The translations under genes and the position numbers were made by a program. From Alphaproteobacteria bacterium (GTDB lineage: Bacteria; Pseudomonadota; Alphaproteobacteria; UBA828), in assembly GCA_022826345.1 (NCBI GenBank), contig JAJDVB010000167.1, positions 17,252-81,251 on the forward strand: a DNA stretch of 64,000 nucleotides. Reading direction: 5' to 3'. The first letter of the stretch is position 1, and each line of letters begins with the position of its first letter. Positions 39,326-50,268 of the stretch are shown piece after piece. The notes under the pieces are model-generated. The model saw only the letters and a list, made by a program, of their open reading frames with translations. It was not told the DNA's origin and did no database searches.

Positions 39326-39961
39326 TTATCGGTCCGACGCACCGTTCGCGGCGCGCAACGCCGTCGCGGACGCGGGGTGCAGCGGTCCATGGATTACCAT
39401 CCAGGCGGGCGGCTTGCTGCGCGCGAGCCCTGGCGCTCGGCGTTCCGCCAATCTTTGGCGTGCGAATCGTTTCGCAGGCTTAACCACACTGGCATAACGA
39501 GAGTAAGGCCAGCGGTCGACGACCGCAACGGGTATCGCCCTGAAGAGCGCGGGCCAGCGCCGCCACGCCGCGAGCGTCGGCAGGTTGTCGGCGCCGATGA
39601 TCCAGACCAACCGGTGCCGCGGGAAGCGCCGCTTGAGCCGGGCGACCGTGTCGACCGAGTAGCAACTGCCGAGGCGGCGCTCGATATCGCTCACGCGGAG
39701 CCGCCGGTCCCCCGCCGCGGCCCTGGCGGCGGCGAGGCGTTCGTCGAACGGCGCCATCCCGGCGCGGGGCTTGAGCGGGTTCTGCGGCGAGACCAGCCAC
39801 CAGACCTCGTGCAGGCCCAAGCGCCTGAGCGCCAACAGGCTGATATGGCAGTGGCCCTCATGGGCCGGATTGAAGGAGCCGCCGAGCAGGCCGATCCTGC
39901 GCCCAGGCGGCCGCGCGCGCGGAGCGCTGCCCGGCACAGGCCGCGACCGCCGCCTGCGCAT
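39326..39961 (-). CDS. nadD: Nicotinate-nucleotide adenylyltransferase
   Basis: About 211 residues. The nucleotidyltransferase motif is LLGGSFNPAHEGHCHIS near residue 27, with WWLVSPQNPLKP, WIIGADNLPTLAAW and a degraded version of the C-terminal ISSS motif region (HPASATALR). It makes deamido-NAD from nicotinate mononucleotide and ATP. The leader before residue 25 is Arg/Pro-rich. ATG 39961 was chosen; GTG at 39967 is also possible. It lies 14 bases after proA. Confidence 0.92.
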   Translation of the reverse strand: MRRRRSRPVPGSAPRARPPGRRIGLLGGSFNPAHEGHCHISLLALRRLGLHEVWWLVSPQNPLKPRAGMAPFDERLAAARAAAGDRRLRVSDIERRLGSCYSVDTVARLKRRFPRHRLVWIIGADNLPTLAAWRRWPALFRAIPVAVVDRWPYSRYASVVKPAKRFARQRLAERRAPGLARSKPPAWMVIHGPLHPASATALRAANGASDR

Positions 39962-39975
39962 GGGCACGAGCGCGG

Positions 39976-41268
39976 TCAGGGGCGAACCTGCCCGTTGCCG
40001 TAGACCTTGTACTTGTAGGTGGTGAGCTGCTCGACTCCCACCGGCCCGCGCGCGTGCAGCTTGCCGGTGGAGATGCCGATTTCGGCCCCCATGCCGAACT
40101 CGCCGCCGTCGGCGAACTGGGTCGACGCGTTGTGCAGCACGATCCCGCTATCGACGCCTTCCATGAAGCGCTCGGCCGCTGCGCCATCTTCTGTGATGAT
40201 ACTGTCGGTGTGGTGGGAGCCATGCTCGTTGACGTGGGCGATCGCCGCGTCGAGCCCATCCACCACGCCGACCGAGATGATCGCGTCGAGATACTCGGTT
40301 CCCCAATCGGCGTCGTTCACCGGAACCACCCGAGAGTCCATCGCCTGCACGCGCGCATCGCCCCGCACCTCGCAGCCGGCCTCGAACAGCGGCTCCAGGA
40401 TCGCGGGCAGCGTCTGCGTCACGGCGGCGTCGACCAGTAGGGTCTCCGCCGCGCCGCAGATTCCGGTTCGCCGCATCTTGGCGTTAAAGGTCACGTCGCG
40501 CGCCTTCTCGGGATCGGCGGCGGCGTGCACGTAGACGTGGCAGTTGCCGTCCAGGTGCGCCATCACCGGCACCCGGCTCTCCGCCAGCACCCGCTCGATC
40601 AGCGAGCGGCCGCCGCGCGGCACGATCAGGTCGAGCGCCTCGTCCATGCCGAGCAGGATACCCACCGCCGCACGATCGGTCGTGGGCACCAGTTGAATGC
40701 ACCCTGCCGGCAGCCCGGTCGCAGCAAGCGCGGCCCGCAGCGCCCCCGCAATGGCAAGCGAGGAGTGCCAGCTCTCGGAGCCGCCGCGCAGGATCGCCGC
40801 GTTCCCAGACATCAAGCAGAGCGCGCCAGCATCGGCGGTCACGTTGGGCCGCGATTCGTAGATGATCCCGATAACGCCGATCGGCACCGACACCCGGCGG
40901 ATGCGAAGCCCGTTGGGCCGCTCCCACTCGCCCAGAAGGCGGCCGAGCGGGTCATCGAGGGCGGCCACCTGCTCGACACCTGCCGCCATCGCTTCGATCC
41001 GGCCGGGATCGAGGGCGAGGCGGTCGAGCAGCGCACCGCTCAGGCCGGAGGCCTCAGCGGCTGCCATGTCCTTGGCGTTTGCCTCCAGGATCGCGGCTTC
41101 GTCGCCGCGAATCGCTTCGGCTGCCGCCTTGAGAGCACCCCGCCTCGCCTCGGCCGAGCTTGCCGCGAGCACTCGCGCCGCCGCGCGTGCCTCAGCGCCG
41201 AGCGCCATCATCTCGGCGGTGATGTCCTGGTCCGTCTCGCGGCTCCGCGCCGCCTGGGCGATGCTCAC
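39976..41268 (-). CDS. proA: Gamma-glutamyl phosphate reductase
   Basis: A 430-residue ALDH-superfamily enzyme of proline synthesis that reduces gamma-glutamyl phosphate to the semialdehyde with NADPH. Family blocks: [34 protein letters not shown], the catalytic cysteine in [14 protein letters not shown] and [20 protein letters not shown] at the C-terminus. Starts with GTG overlapping the proB stop by 4 bases. Confidence 0.97.
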   Translation of the reverse strand: MSIAQAARSRETDQDITAEMMALGAEARAAARVLAASSAEARRGALKAAAEAIRGDEAAILEANAKDMAAAEASGLSGALLDRLALDPGRIEAMAAGVEQVAALDDPLGRLLGEWERPNGLRIRRVSVPIGVIGIIYESRPNVTADAGALCLMSGNAAILRGGSESWHSSLAIAGALRAALAATGLPAGCIQLVPTTDRAAVGILLGMDEALDLIVPRGGRSLIERVLAESRVPVMAHLDGNCHVYVHAAADPEKARDVTFNAKMRRTGICGAAETLLVDAAVTQTLPAILEPLFEAGCEVRGDARVQAMDSRVVPVNDADWGTEYLDAIISVGVVDGLDAAIAHVNEHGSHHTDSIITEDGAAAERFMEGVDSGIVLHNASTQFADGGEFGMGAEIGISTGKLHARGPVGVEQLTTYKYKVYGNGQVRP

Positions 41269-42394
41269 GGTCCTTGCTCCTCGTCGAGCACGAGATCGTC
41301 GCGGTGGATCATCTCGGCGCGGCCACGGTAGCCGAGGATCCGCTCTATTTCACGGGATTTGTGGCCGGCGATATGGCGCGCATCGGCGGCCGAGTAGGCG
41401 ACCAGACCGCGCCCGGTCTCGCGCCCCTGCTCGACCCTGACCGCCACCGCATCGCCCCGCTCGAACGCGCCCTCCACCGCCTTCACGCCGGCCGGCAGCA
41501 GGCTCCGACCTTTGAGCAGCGCCTGCCAGGCGCCGTCGTCGATGACGAGGGCGCCGCGGGGCTCCAACGCGCTCGCGATCCAGCTCTTGCGGGCGGCACG
41601 CGGCGTCGCGGTGGAGACGAACCAGGTCGAGCGGGCACCGCCCTCCAGCGCGGCGAGCGGGCGGTCCACCGCACCCTTCGCGATTGCCATGTGGCAGCCC
41701 GCCGCCATCGCGTGCTTGGCCGCGGCGATCTTGGTCACCATACCGCCGGCGGCACTCGGCGTGCCGATATCGCCCGCCATCGCCTCGATCCGGGGCGTAA
41801 TGCGCTCGACCTTGGGGATCCAGCGCGCGTCTGCGTCGTGCCGCGGGTCGCTCTCGTAGAGGCCATCGACGTCCGAGAGCAGGACCAGCAGGTCCGCGCT
41901 CATCATCACCGCGACCCGCGCCGCGAGCCGGTCATTGTCGCCGAAGCGGATCTCGTTGGTGGCGACGGTGTCGTTCTCGTTGATCACGGGCACGGTGCCG
42001 AGCGAGAGCAGCGTGTTGATGGTGCTGCGCGCGTTCAGGTAACGCCGGCGGGCCTCGGTGTCCTCGTGAGTCAGGAGAATTTGCGCGACCCCGATGCCGT
42101 GGCGGGCGAGCGCCGACTGATACGCGTGCGCCAGCCTGATCTGGCCGCAGGCCGCCGCTGCCTGCATCTCCTCCAGCTTCAGCGCGTCTTGAGGGAGCCC
42201 GAGATGGCGGCGCCCGATCGCGATCGCGCCGGACGAGACGATCAGCACGTCCTTGCCGCGCCCGCGAAGTTGGGCAACGTCCCGCGCGAGGCCGTCGAGC
42301 CAGGCCTCGTTGAGGGCGCCGGTCTCCGGGTCGGCAAGCAGTGCCGAGCCGATCTTGACCACGGTGCGGGATGCCTTGGCGAGCGAGGGCTGCA

Positions 42395-42395
<1 letters not shown>
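41265..42395 (-). CDS. proB: Glutamate 5-kinase
   Basis: A 376-residue kinase: amino-acid-kinase domain ([61 protein letters not shown]) and a C-terminal PUA domain (from about 285). It catalyses the first step of proline synthesis and is usually feedback-inhibited by proline. The ATG overlaps the obgE stop (TAATG). A longer frame upstream lies inside obgE and is ignored. Confidence 0.97.
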
Positions 42396-43459
<1,064 letters not shown>

Positions 43460-43717
43460 TTACGCGCTCGGCTCAACCGAGACGACCGTCTTCCCGCCGC
43501 TGCGCCGCGCGAACTTCACCTGGCCGCCGGTCAGCGCAAAAAGCGTGTGATCGCGCCCGACCCCGACGTTCTCACCGGGGTGCCACTTGGTGCCCCGCTG
43601 GCGCGCAATGATGTTGCCAGGAATCACCGCCTCGCCGCCGAACTTCTTGATGCCGAGGCGTCGGCCCGCCGTGTCCCGGCCGTTGCGCGAACTGCCGCCT
43701 GCCTTCTTGTGCGCCAT
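43460..43717 (-). CDS. rpmA: 50S ribosomal protein L27
   Basis: An 85-residue L27, with the canonical [22 protein letters not shown] start, whose flexible N-terminal tail reaches the peptidyl transferase centre, and the [19 protein letters not shown] block. No N-terminal cleavage extension. The ATG overlaps the rplU stop by one base. Confidence 0.98.
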   Translation of the reverse strand: MAHKKAGGSSRNGRDTAGRRLGIKKFGGEAVIPGNIIARQRGTKWHPGENVGVGRDHTLFALTGGQVKFARRSGGKTVVSVEPSA

Positions 43718-44376
43718 CAGCTCTTCTCCTCCGCCGGAGACTCCGCAGTGTCCTCGGCGGGCGTTTCGGTCGTCTCGTCTACCGGCGGCTCAGCCGCTTC
43801 GGCCGCTGGCGCCTCGGCTGCCGCATCCGCCGTCTCTTCCGCTGGCGGAGCAGCCGCCTCTTCTACCGGCGGCTCGGCTGGCTCCGGGGTCGCGGCCTCA
43901 GCGGGCGCGGGTGCGGCCTCCTCGGCTGTCTCGGCCGACTTCTTCCGGGTCCTCGGCTTGGCAGCGGCCTTCGCTCGCGTCGACCTCTTGGGCTTGGCGC
44001 CGGTTGCCTCTTCGCCTTCCGCTGCCGCGGCTTTCTTCTTCCGGCGCGCCTTCCGCTTTTGGCCCGCCGCCAGAATCTCGTCGATGCGAAGCACCGTGAG
44101 TTCCTGCCGGTGCCCGCGCTTGCGCCGATGGTTCTTCCGCCGCTTCTTGCGGAAGACGATGATCTTGTCGCCGCGCGTGTGTTCGACGACCGTAGCCGCC
44201 ACGCGCGCGCCCTCGACCAGCGGCTGCCCCAGCGAGACGGTCTCGCCGTCGCTCATGGCCAGCACCTCGCCGAGCTCGATCGCCTCACCGGCCTCGGCCT
44301 TGAGCCGTTCCACCCGGATAACGTCGTCCGGCGCGACGCGGTACTGCTTCCCGCCAGAGCGAACCACAGCGAACAT
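43717..44376 (-). CDS. rplU: 50S ribosomal protein L21 with long acidic C-terminal extension
   Basis: 219 residues. The first about 104 are a normal L21 ([14 protein letters not shown], the basic [13 protein letters not shown] 23S-binding loop, and [11 protein letters not shown]). The rest, about 115 residues, is a Lys/Arg-rich stretch followed by a Glu/Ala/Pro-rich tail with no Cys or Trp. Normal L21 ends near residue 103. Extensions occur in some alphaproteobacteria, but this one is long and highly charged. A consensus promoter lies about 50 bases upstream. A second ATG three codons earlier is possible. Confidence 0.93.
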   Translation of the reverse strand: MFAVVRSGGKQYRVAPDDVIRVERLKAEAGEAIELGEVLAMSDGETVSLGQPLVEGARVAATVVEHTRGDKIIVFRKKRRKNHRRKRGHRQELTVLRIDEILAAGQKRKARRKKKAAAAEGEEATGAKPKRSTRAKAAAKPRTRKKSAETAEEAAPAPAEAATPEPAEPPVEEAAAPPAEETADAAAEAPAAEAAEPPVDETTETPAEDTAESPAEEKS

Positions 44377-44399
44377 GACAACCATCCGTGTTGGGAGGA

Positions 44400-44415
44400 G
44401 CGGGGTGCTCCCCGC
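44400..44415 (-). promoter_or_regulatory. Leader hairpin of the rplU transcript
   Basis: GCGGGG, a four-base loop and CCCCGC form a 6-bp stem between the promoter and the rplU start. It may have a role in ribosomal-protein autoregulation, but nothing further is visible. Confidence 0.3.
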
Positions 44416-44424
44416 AGCGGGCGC

Positions 44425-44452
44425 ACTATAGGCCGGGCGTCCCCGGTGTCAA
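44425..44452 (-). promoter_or_regulatory. Consensus sigma-70 promoter of rplU-rpmA
   Basis: On the minus strand, a perfect TTGACA (44452-44447), a 16-base spacer and TATAGT (44430-44425), ending about 50 bases before the rplU ATG. These are the clearest promoter boxes in the window and suit a highly expressed ribosomal-protein operon that continues into obgE. Confidence 0.8.
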
Positions 44453-44471
44453 TCAGTGGTAGGAGCGTCCC

Positions 44472-45362
44472 TCAATCCGGCCAGCGCCGGTGCAGCCACA
44501 GCCATTGTTCGGGCCGCTCGCGGATCCAGTCTTCGAGAGTGCGATTGATGGCGATCATGATCGCGCGGACGCGTTCCTCCCGCGCGCCCTCCTCGAGCAT
44601 GGCGAGCTTGGGATACACGGTCACCCGGAAGGTCGCGCCGGCGAGCCGTTCCACCCTGATCGGCCACACCGGACAGTCGTAGCGCAGCGCGAGTGTCGCC
44701 ACGGCGGGCGCGGTCATGGCATCGCGGCCGAAGAAGGGGACCGGGATGCCGGTCTTGAGCTTCTGATCCACCAGGAGGGCGGCGTGCTTGCCGGCGCCGA
44801 GCGTGCGCACCAGCTCCCGCGTCGCGTCGTGGCCCTTGGGCACGAGATGCTGCATGACCGCACCTCTGATCCGCGAGATCATGCGGTCGACGATCGGGTT
44901 GTTCGCCGCCCTGTAGACGACGGTTGCCGGGATCCCGCCCTGCTCCAGTGTGAGCGCGGCGATCTCCCAATTGCCGATGTGGCCCGAGAAGAAGATTCCG
45001 CCGGTGGCGGAGCGCTTGGCTTCGTCCAGGTGGTCGCGCCCTACGAGCTCGACCCGCCCGCCCGGCGCGTCGATGGAGAAGCGGTGGAGATGCGGGTATT
45101 CCGCAGCGACGCGGCCGAGATGGCGCCACATGCGCCGGGCACAGCGCCGAATCTCGGCGGGCGAAAGCTCCGGCAACGCGCGGACGAGATTGTCGTGGCC
45201 CTGCCGATGCACCGGGAGCATGGGTCCGATGGAGCCGCCCAGAACGGCACCGAGAGCCGACGCCCATCCCACGGGCAGCGCGCCCAGCAGCCCGAAAAAG
45301 ACATGGGCGGCGGCGGCCTCGCAGACGTGCCGCGCCGCGCGTGCCGGCCCCCGCTTAGCCAC
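44472..45362 (-). CDS. Lysophospholipid acyltransferase family, LpxL/HtrB-like
   Basis: A 296-residue membrane-associated acyltransferase of the lipid A late acyltransferase family. The catalytic HX4D/E motif reads SGHIGNWE, with GATRELVRTL-like, LVDQKLKTGIPVPFFGRDAMTAPAVA and WIRERPEQWLWLHRRW blocks. It should add a secondary acyl chain to lipid A (or a related acyl transfer). Start is GTG, overlapping lpxK by 8 bases. It is the last gene of the lipid A run. Confidence 0.88.
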   Translation of the reverse strand: MAKRGPARAARHVCEAAAAHVFFGLLGALPVGWASALGAVLGGSIGPMLPVHRQGHDNLVRALPELSPAEIRRCARRMWRHLGRVAAEYPHLHRFSIDAPGGRVELVGRDHLDEAKRSATGGIFFSGHIGNWEIAALTLEQGGIPATVVYRAANNPIVDRMISRIRGAVMQHLVPKGHDATRELVRTLGAGKHAALLVDQKLKTGIPVPFFGRDAMTAPAVATLALRYDCPVWPIRVERLAGATFRVTVYPKLAMLEEGAREERVRAIMIAINRTLEDWIRERPEQWLWLHRRWPD

Positions 45363-46347
45363 GGCGGCAGCGCGTCACCAGCGGCGCCAGCAGAGATCGC
45401 AGCGCGGCCGGGTCGCGCCAGACGAGAGTGACGGAAAGCGCGTGAACCGCCGCTCTCGCGTCCGGCGGCAGCCGCACGTGGTCCTTCTCGGTCGTGACCG
45501 GCACGGCGTCCCGCTCTTTCGCATAGTCGACGATGGCCGCGATCTCTCCCGGCTTATAGCGGTGGTGGTCTGCGAAGGCATGGCGCGCGATCACGTTGCA
45601 GCCGTTTTCTGCCAGTGTCTCGAAGAACTTCTCCGGCCGTCCGATCCCGGCGAAGGCGACGACGGGCCGTTCGCGAAGCGCCCGGACCTCGTCGCCAGGT
45701 ACCAGCGAAGCCTTGATCACGGGCAGGTCGTGCGGTCCGAGCGCCGCGAGTGCGCCCTCTCGGTCGGCGCCGACCAGAACCAGCGCATGCGCCCGGCTGA
45801 GCCCGCAGGCGAGCGGCTCGCGCAGCGGCCCGGCAGGCAACAGGCGGCCATTACCGAAGCCGGCGCCGCCATCTACGACTGCGATGCAAAAATCCTTCGC
45901 CAAGCCCGGCGTCTGCATGCCGTCGTCCATGAGCAGCAAATTTGCACCTGCGGACGCCGCAGCGGCGGCTCCCGCCGGCCGGTCGCGGCAAAGCCAGGTT
46001 GGTGCCGCGCGCGCTAGCAACAACGCCTCGTCGCCGACCGCATCTGCGCCGTGGCGGGCGGGATCAACCCTGAGCGGGCCCCGCTCACTGCCGCCATAGC
46101 CGCGCGTGAGGATGTGCGGGCGGACGCCTTCCACTGCCAACAGCGCGGCGAGGGCGAGAACGGTGGGGGTCTTGCCCGCACCGCCCACCGTGAAGTTGCC
46201 GACGCAAACTACCGGACGCTCCGCCCTCGACGGCCGAGCCAGGGCGGCGTGGCTCCGCGCGCCGAGGCGATAGAGCCAGGAGAGCGGCGTCAGCGCGGCG
46301 GCGGAAACACCGCCGCGCTCAGCTGCCCAGAACGCCGGCGCGCGCAT
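45355..46347 (-). CDS. lpxK: Tetraacyldisaccharide 4'-kinase
   Basis: A 330-residue LpxK: the family N-terminus MRAPAFWAAE with a membrane-associating helix, P-loop in VGNFTVGGAGKTPT (residues about 49-62), LTRGYGG, LLMDDGMQ and the C-terminal PVTTEKDHVRLP. It phosphorylates the 4'-position of the disaccharide precursor of lipid A. The ATG overlaps the waaA 3' end by 29 bases. This overlap and the neighbouring envelope genes confirm an LPS operon. Confidence 0.95.
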   Translation of the reverse strand: MRAPAFWAAERGGVSAAALTPLSWLYRLGARSHAALARPSRAERPVVCVGNFTVGGAGKTPTVLALAALLAVEGVRPHILTRGYGGSERGPLRVDPARHGADAVGDEALLLARAAPTWLCRDRPAGAAAAASAGANLLLMDDGMQTPGLAKDFCIAVVDGGAGFGNGRLLPAGPLREPLACGLSRAHALVLVGADREGALAALGPHDLPVIKASLVPGDEVRALRERPVVAFAGIGRPEKFFETLAENGCNVIARHAFADHHRYKPGEIAAIVDYAKERDAVPVTTEKDHVRLPPDARAAVHALSVTLVWRDPAALRSLLAPLVTRCRRG

Positions 46348-47632
46348 CGTGGCCGCTGGGTTCGAGGTGATCGCGGATCAGGCCGAGCGCCGCCTCGGCC
46401 GCACCGCCAAGCGCAGCCGCGGCTTCGCGCGCGGCGGTCGCGCGCGAGGACTGCGCGCCCTCGTCTTCGAGCAGGAGACGCACTGCGCCCGCGAGCGCAT
46501 CCGCGTCGCTCGCCCGGTCGAGTACGCCGGCATCCTCCAGCGCGGCATATGCCTCCGCAAAATTTTCCGTGTACGGGCCCGCGATGAGTGCGCAATCGAG
46601 CCGTGCCGGCTCCAGCGGGTTGTGCCCGCCATGGGGCGCAAGCGAGCCGCCCACGAAGGCGATGCCGGCGAGACGGTAGACCAGGCCGAGTTCGCCCAGC
46701 GTATCGACCAGAAAGACGGCAGTCTCCAGCGTGATCGTATTGTTCGCCGAGCGCCTGACGGTGACGAGGCCGCGACGCTCCAGCATCTCGGTAACGGATG
46801 TGCCCCGCTCCGGGTGGCGCGGCGCAAGGATCGTGAGCAGATCAGGGAAGGTTCGACGCAGGGCGCAGACCGCCTCGCCGACAGCTTCCTCCTCGCCCTC
46901 GTGGGTGCTCGTCGCTACCCAGCAGGGCCGGCCGCCGATGGCTCGTTTGAGGGCCGCCACGTCCTGCGCATCCGCCGGCAGTGGCGGGGCGTCATTCTTG
47001 AGGTTCCCGCGGACCGCGACGTTACGCGCGCCCAAACCGCGGAAAAGCGCCGCGTCCGCCTCGGTCTGCGCCAGGACCCCTGTGAAGGCCGCGAGCATCG
47101 GCCGGCTCAGGTGCGGTGCCCGCCGCCAACGTTCGGCCGAACGAGTGGACACGCGCGCGTTGACCAGCAGCATGGGGATATCGCGCCCGGCGGTCTCCAG
47201 GATGAGGTTGGGCCAGAGTTCCGATTCCACCCAGACCGCGAGGTCCGGTCGCCAGTGTCCGGTGAACCGCCGCACGGCACCGGGCCGGTCGACCGGCGCA
47301 AATTGATGGAAAACACCGGCCGGAAGTCGCTCGTGCAGCAGCCGCGCGGACGTGACAGTGCCGGAAGTGATCAGGACGTGAACGTCAGGAAGCGCTTCGC
47401 GAAGGCGCTCGACCAGTGGTAGCAAGGACAAGCTCTCGCCCACGCTCACAGCGTGCATCCACACCAGCCGGCCCTCGGGCCTCGGCATGCCGGGCCGGCC
47501 GAGCCGCTCGCCGAAGCGGGCGCGGTCCTCCTTGCCCCTGTACCGACGGTGGGCAAGCCAGGCGTGGACGACCGGCGTGGCGAGCAGGCTGGCGCAGCGG
47601 TAGCTGCGCGGCGTGATCAGGGCTTCGATCAT
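46319..47632 (-). CDS. waaA: 3-deoxy-D-manno-octulosonic acid transferase
   Basis: A 437-residue GT-B glycosyltransferase: N-terminal anchor-like segment, WMHAVSVGESLSLLPLV, FAPVDRPGAVRRFTGHWRPD, ESELWPNLI (active-site region) and C-terminal GGSLAPHGGHNPLEPA. It attaches Kdo to lipid A precursor. The ATG overlaps the preceding acyltransferase stop by 4 bases, and its end overlaps lpxK. Confidence 0.95.
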   Translation of the reverse strand: MIEALITPRSYRCASLLATPVVHAWLAHRRYRGKEDRARFGERLGRPGMPRPEGRLVWMHAVSVGESLSLLPLVERLREALPDVHVLITSGTVTSARLLHERLPAGVFHQFAPVDRPGAVRRFTGHWRPDLAVWVESELWPNLILETAGRDIPMLLVNARVSTRSAERWRRAPHLSRPMLAAFTGVLAQTEADAALFRGLGARNVAVRGNLKNDAPPLPADAQDVAALKRAIGGRPCWVATSTHEGEEEAVGEAVCALRRTFPDLLTILAPRHPERGTSVTEMLERRGLVTVRRSANNTITLETAVFLVDTLGELGLVYRLAGIAFVGGSLAPHGGHNPLEPARLDCALIAGPYTENFAEAYAALEDAGVLDRASDADALAGAVRLLLEDEGAQSSRATAAREAAAALGGAAEAALGLIRDHLEPSGHDARAGVLGS

Positions 47633-48381
47633 TGGCGCGCCACGGCCGGTGCCGCACCAGCGCGGCGTTCGCGCGCTCGCTCGACCTCACCGGCCGGCTC
47701 GACTGGCTCCGCGCCCACCATGCGGTCGGCTTCGGCAGTCAGCGCATTGAGCCGCTCCTCCAAGATTATGCGCGCGCGCTCCCTCGCAGATTCGTCGGCA
47801 TCCGCAGCGACGTGGAGAGGCGGCCCCCACACGTAGACGCCGCGGCCGAAGGGCAGCGCGATCACGAAGCGATCCCAGCTGTTCGCGACTGCGCGGCGAG
47901 AAACCCCAAACGTGATCGGCACGATCGGCGCACCGGAGAGACGTGCCAACGCAATGATTCCAGGCTGAACGCGCATCCGGGGGCCGCGCGGCCCATCCGG
48001 GGTGATGCCCACGTAGCCGCCTTCTTCCAACACGCGGAGCGCGGCCCGCCCCGCCGCCACGCCACCCCGCGTGCGCGAGCCGCGGATCGGCACCACGCCC
48101 AGATGCCGCGTTGCGCGCGCGATGTTCTCGCCGTCTCGGTGGCGGGAAATCACGACGTGAATCAGCGTGCCCCTCGGCCAGCCGTGGGGCGCCAGCATCA
48201 GCCGGCCGTGCCAGAAGGCGCAGATGAAGGGTTGACCTGCGCGGATCAGCGCTTCGGCGTCGTCGCGGCCGTGAGTCCGCCAGCGGGTCGTGGCAAAGAC
48301 GAGGCTCGCGAAGCGCGCGTAGAGCCAGATGAGCGCGGCACGCCCGATCCGGCTCCGTGCGACGCGCTTGCCGAGTGCCAT
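47629..48381 (-). CDS. DUF374 lysophospholipid acyltransferase family protein
   Basis: A 250-residue acyltransferase-like protein (DUF374). CAFWHGRLMLAPHG with the HG variant catalytic motif, SRHRDGENIARATRHLGV, SRTRGGVAAGRAALR and GITPDGPRGPRMRVQPGII are the family blocks. Family members sit in lipid A and Kdo operons; the acyl acceptor is not established. A long charged, Ala/Glu/Arg-rich tail ends the protein. It ends overlapping waaA and starts two bases after the exporter stop. Confidence 0.88.
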   Translation of the reverse strand: MALGKRVARSRIGRAALIWLYARFASLVFATTRWRTHGRDDAEALIRAGQPFICAFWHGRLMLAPHGWPRGTLIHVVISRHRDGENIARATRHLGVVPIRGSRTRGGVAAGRAALRVLEEGGYVGITPDGPRGPRMRVQPGIIALARLSGAPIVPITFGVSRRAVANSWDRFVIALPFGRGVYVWGPPLHVAADADESARERARIILEERLNALTAEADRMVGAEPVEPAGEVERARERRAGAAPAVARQ

Positions 48382-48383
48382 GC

Positions 48384-50162
48384 CTATTCGGCGGCCATGC
48401 CCGCGGAAAACTGCATGGCGTGAAGCCGCGCGTACACGCCATTCGCCGCCAACAGCGATCGATGCGTGCCCGTTTCCGCGAGCCTGCCGTTTTCCAGCAC
48501 ATAGATCCGGTTGGCCTCCCGGACCGTGGAGAGGCGGTGGGCAATGACCAGGGTCGTGCGGCCCCGCATCAGGCCACGCAGTGCCTCCTGCACCTGTCGT
48601 TCGGATTCCGCGTCGAGTGCACTTGTCGCCTCGTCGAGCAACAGGATGGGCGCATCCTTGAGCATGGCGCGGGCGATGGAGAGCCGCTGCCGCTGCCCGC
48701 CGGAGAGCTTGACCCCGTGTTCGCCGATGATCGTGTCGTAGCCGTTGGGCAACTCTTCGATGAAGTGATGGGCACCGGCCGCTTGTGCCGCTGCCACGAT
48801 GTCGTTGTCGCTCGCATCGATCCGCCCGTAGGCGATGTTGGCGCGGACGCTGTCGTCGAACAGCACCGCTTCCTGGCTCACCAGCGCCACTGCGTCGCGC
48901 ACGCTTTCGATTGTCGCCTCGCGGACATCGGTCCCGTCGATGCTGACCTTTCCTTCGTCCACGTCGTAAAGCCGGGGGATCAGGTTGAGCACCGTGGATT
49001 TGCCGGCGCCGGAGGGCCCGACCAGCGCCACCGTCTCGCCCGCCGGGATGTCCAAGGTCACGCCGAGGAGCGCGGGGGCGCCATTCGGATAGGTAAAGCC
49101 GACGCGATCGAGCGCAACAGCACCGCCCCTGACCCTGAGCGGGCGTGCATCCGGGGCCTCGGCGATGTGGGGCTCCGTATCCAGCAAATCGAACACGCGC
49201 TGGCTCGCGGCGAGGCCCTCCTGCAGGCTGGCGTTGAGGTTGGCGAGCGCCTTGAGCGGACGATAGGCGAGCAGCATGGCGGTCACGAAGGCGAAGAAGG
49301 CGCCCGGTGTGAGCGCACCTTCGATCACCTGCCAGCCGCCATAGAGAATCAGCACGGCGATGAAGATGCCACCGAGCGTTTCCATGATCGGCGTCGCGGC
49401 GGCACGGACGCGCTGCTGCTTGAAGATCAGGCGGAAGACGCTCTCGATCAGCCGGTCGGTGCGTGCCGATTCGAAGCGCTCGCGGTTGTACGCCTTGACG
49501 TGGCGTGCGCCCTGAAACGTCTCGTTGAGCCGCGCGGTGAAGAGACCCAGCTCATTGAGCGCCGACGTCGAGACCCGGCGCATGCGCCGGCCGAGCTTCG
49601 TGATCGGATAGATCGCAATGGGGAAGACGACGCAAGCGATCAAGGCGAGCTTCCAGTCCTTCTCGAACATCACGCCGACCAGGAACAGCAGGGTCAGAGT
49701 ATCCTTGACCACGCCGGTGAGCGCGTTGGAGACGGCGTTGCGCATCATGTTGACGTCGTTGGTGAGCCGAGAGACCAGCCGGCCGGATGCCGTGTCCTGG
49801 AAGAACGCGAGGTCGAATCGCAGGATGTGGGCGAAGATGCGGCTTTGCAGGTCGGCGATGACGCGCTGCCCAACGAAGGCCATCAGCACCGCTTGCCCGT
49901 AGGTGGCGGCGCCCCGGATCAGCGTGATCCCGATCACCGCGATAGGCACCACGATGAGGAGCGTGCGGTCTTTCTCCAAGAAGATCTGGTCCAGCACCGG
50001 CTCCATGAGGTAGGCGAGGGCCGCCGTGGAGCCGGCGGCAAAGGCCATGCAGAGCACGGCGAGCGCGAGCCGGCCCATATGGGGGCGCACGTGGTCGCGC
50101 ACAAGGCGGACCAAGAGGTGCCTCGTCGAACCTGGTCGAGAAGGCGGTTCGGATCGCTCCAC
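48384..50162 (-). CDS. msbA: ABC exporter, MsbA/lipid-exporter-like
   Basis: A 592-residue half-transporter: six transmembrane helices in residues 20-310, then an ATPase domain with Walker A VGPSGAGKST, signature LSGGQRQRLSIARA and Walker B LLLDEATSALD. Context between lipid A genes and matching length suggest lipid A or phospholipid flipping, as for MsbA, but drug-exporter relatives cannot be ruled out. Start is GTG. Confidence 0.86.
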   Translation of the reverse strand: MERSEPPSRPGSTRHLLVRLVRDHVRPHMGRLALAVLCMAFAAGSTAALAYLMEPVLDQIFLEKDRTLLIVVPIAVIGITLIRGAATYGQAVLMAFVGQRVIADLQSRIFAHILRFDLAFFQDTASGRLVSRLTNDVNMMRNAVSNALTGVVKDTLTLLFLVGVMFEKDWKLALIACVVFPIAIYPITKLGRRMRRVSTSALNELGLFTARLNETFQGARHVKAYNRERFESARTDRLIESVFRLIFKQQRVRAAATPIMETLGGIFIAVLILYGGWQVIEGALTPGAFFAFVTAMLLAYRPLKALANLNASLQEGLAASQRVFDLLDTEPHIAEAPDARPLRVRGGAVALDRVGFTYPNGAPALLGVTLDIPAGETVALVGPSGAGKSTVLNLIPRLYDVDEGKVSIDGTDVREATIESVRDAVALVSQEAVLFDDSVRANIAYGRIDASDNDIVAAAQAAGAHHFIEELPNGYDTIIGEHGVKLSGGQRQRLSIARAMLKDAPILLLDEATSALDAESERQVQEALRGLMRGRTTLVIAHRLSTVREANRIYVLENGRLAETGTHRSLLAANGVYARLHAMQFSAGMAAE

Positions 50163-50268
50163 GGCTTTCGCCCGGTTCAGGCGCCAACGCCTAAACGTTT
50201 GAAATCAGCCCCATAGCACGGCCGGGGCATGGGCTCCAACCGTAGCATACCCCGCGAAGAAGTGCGGG

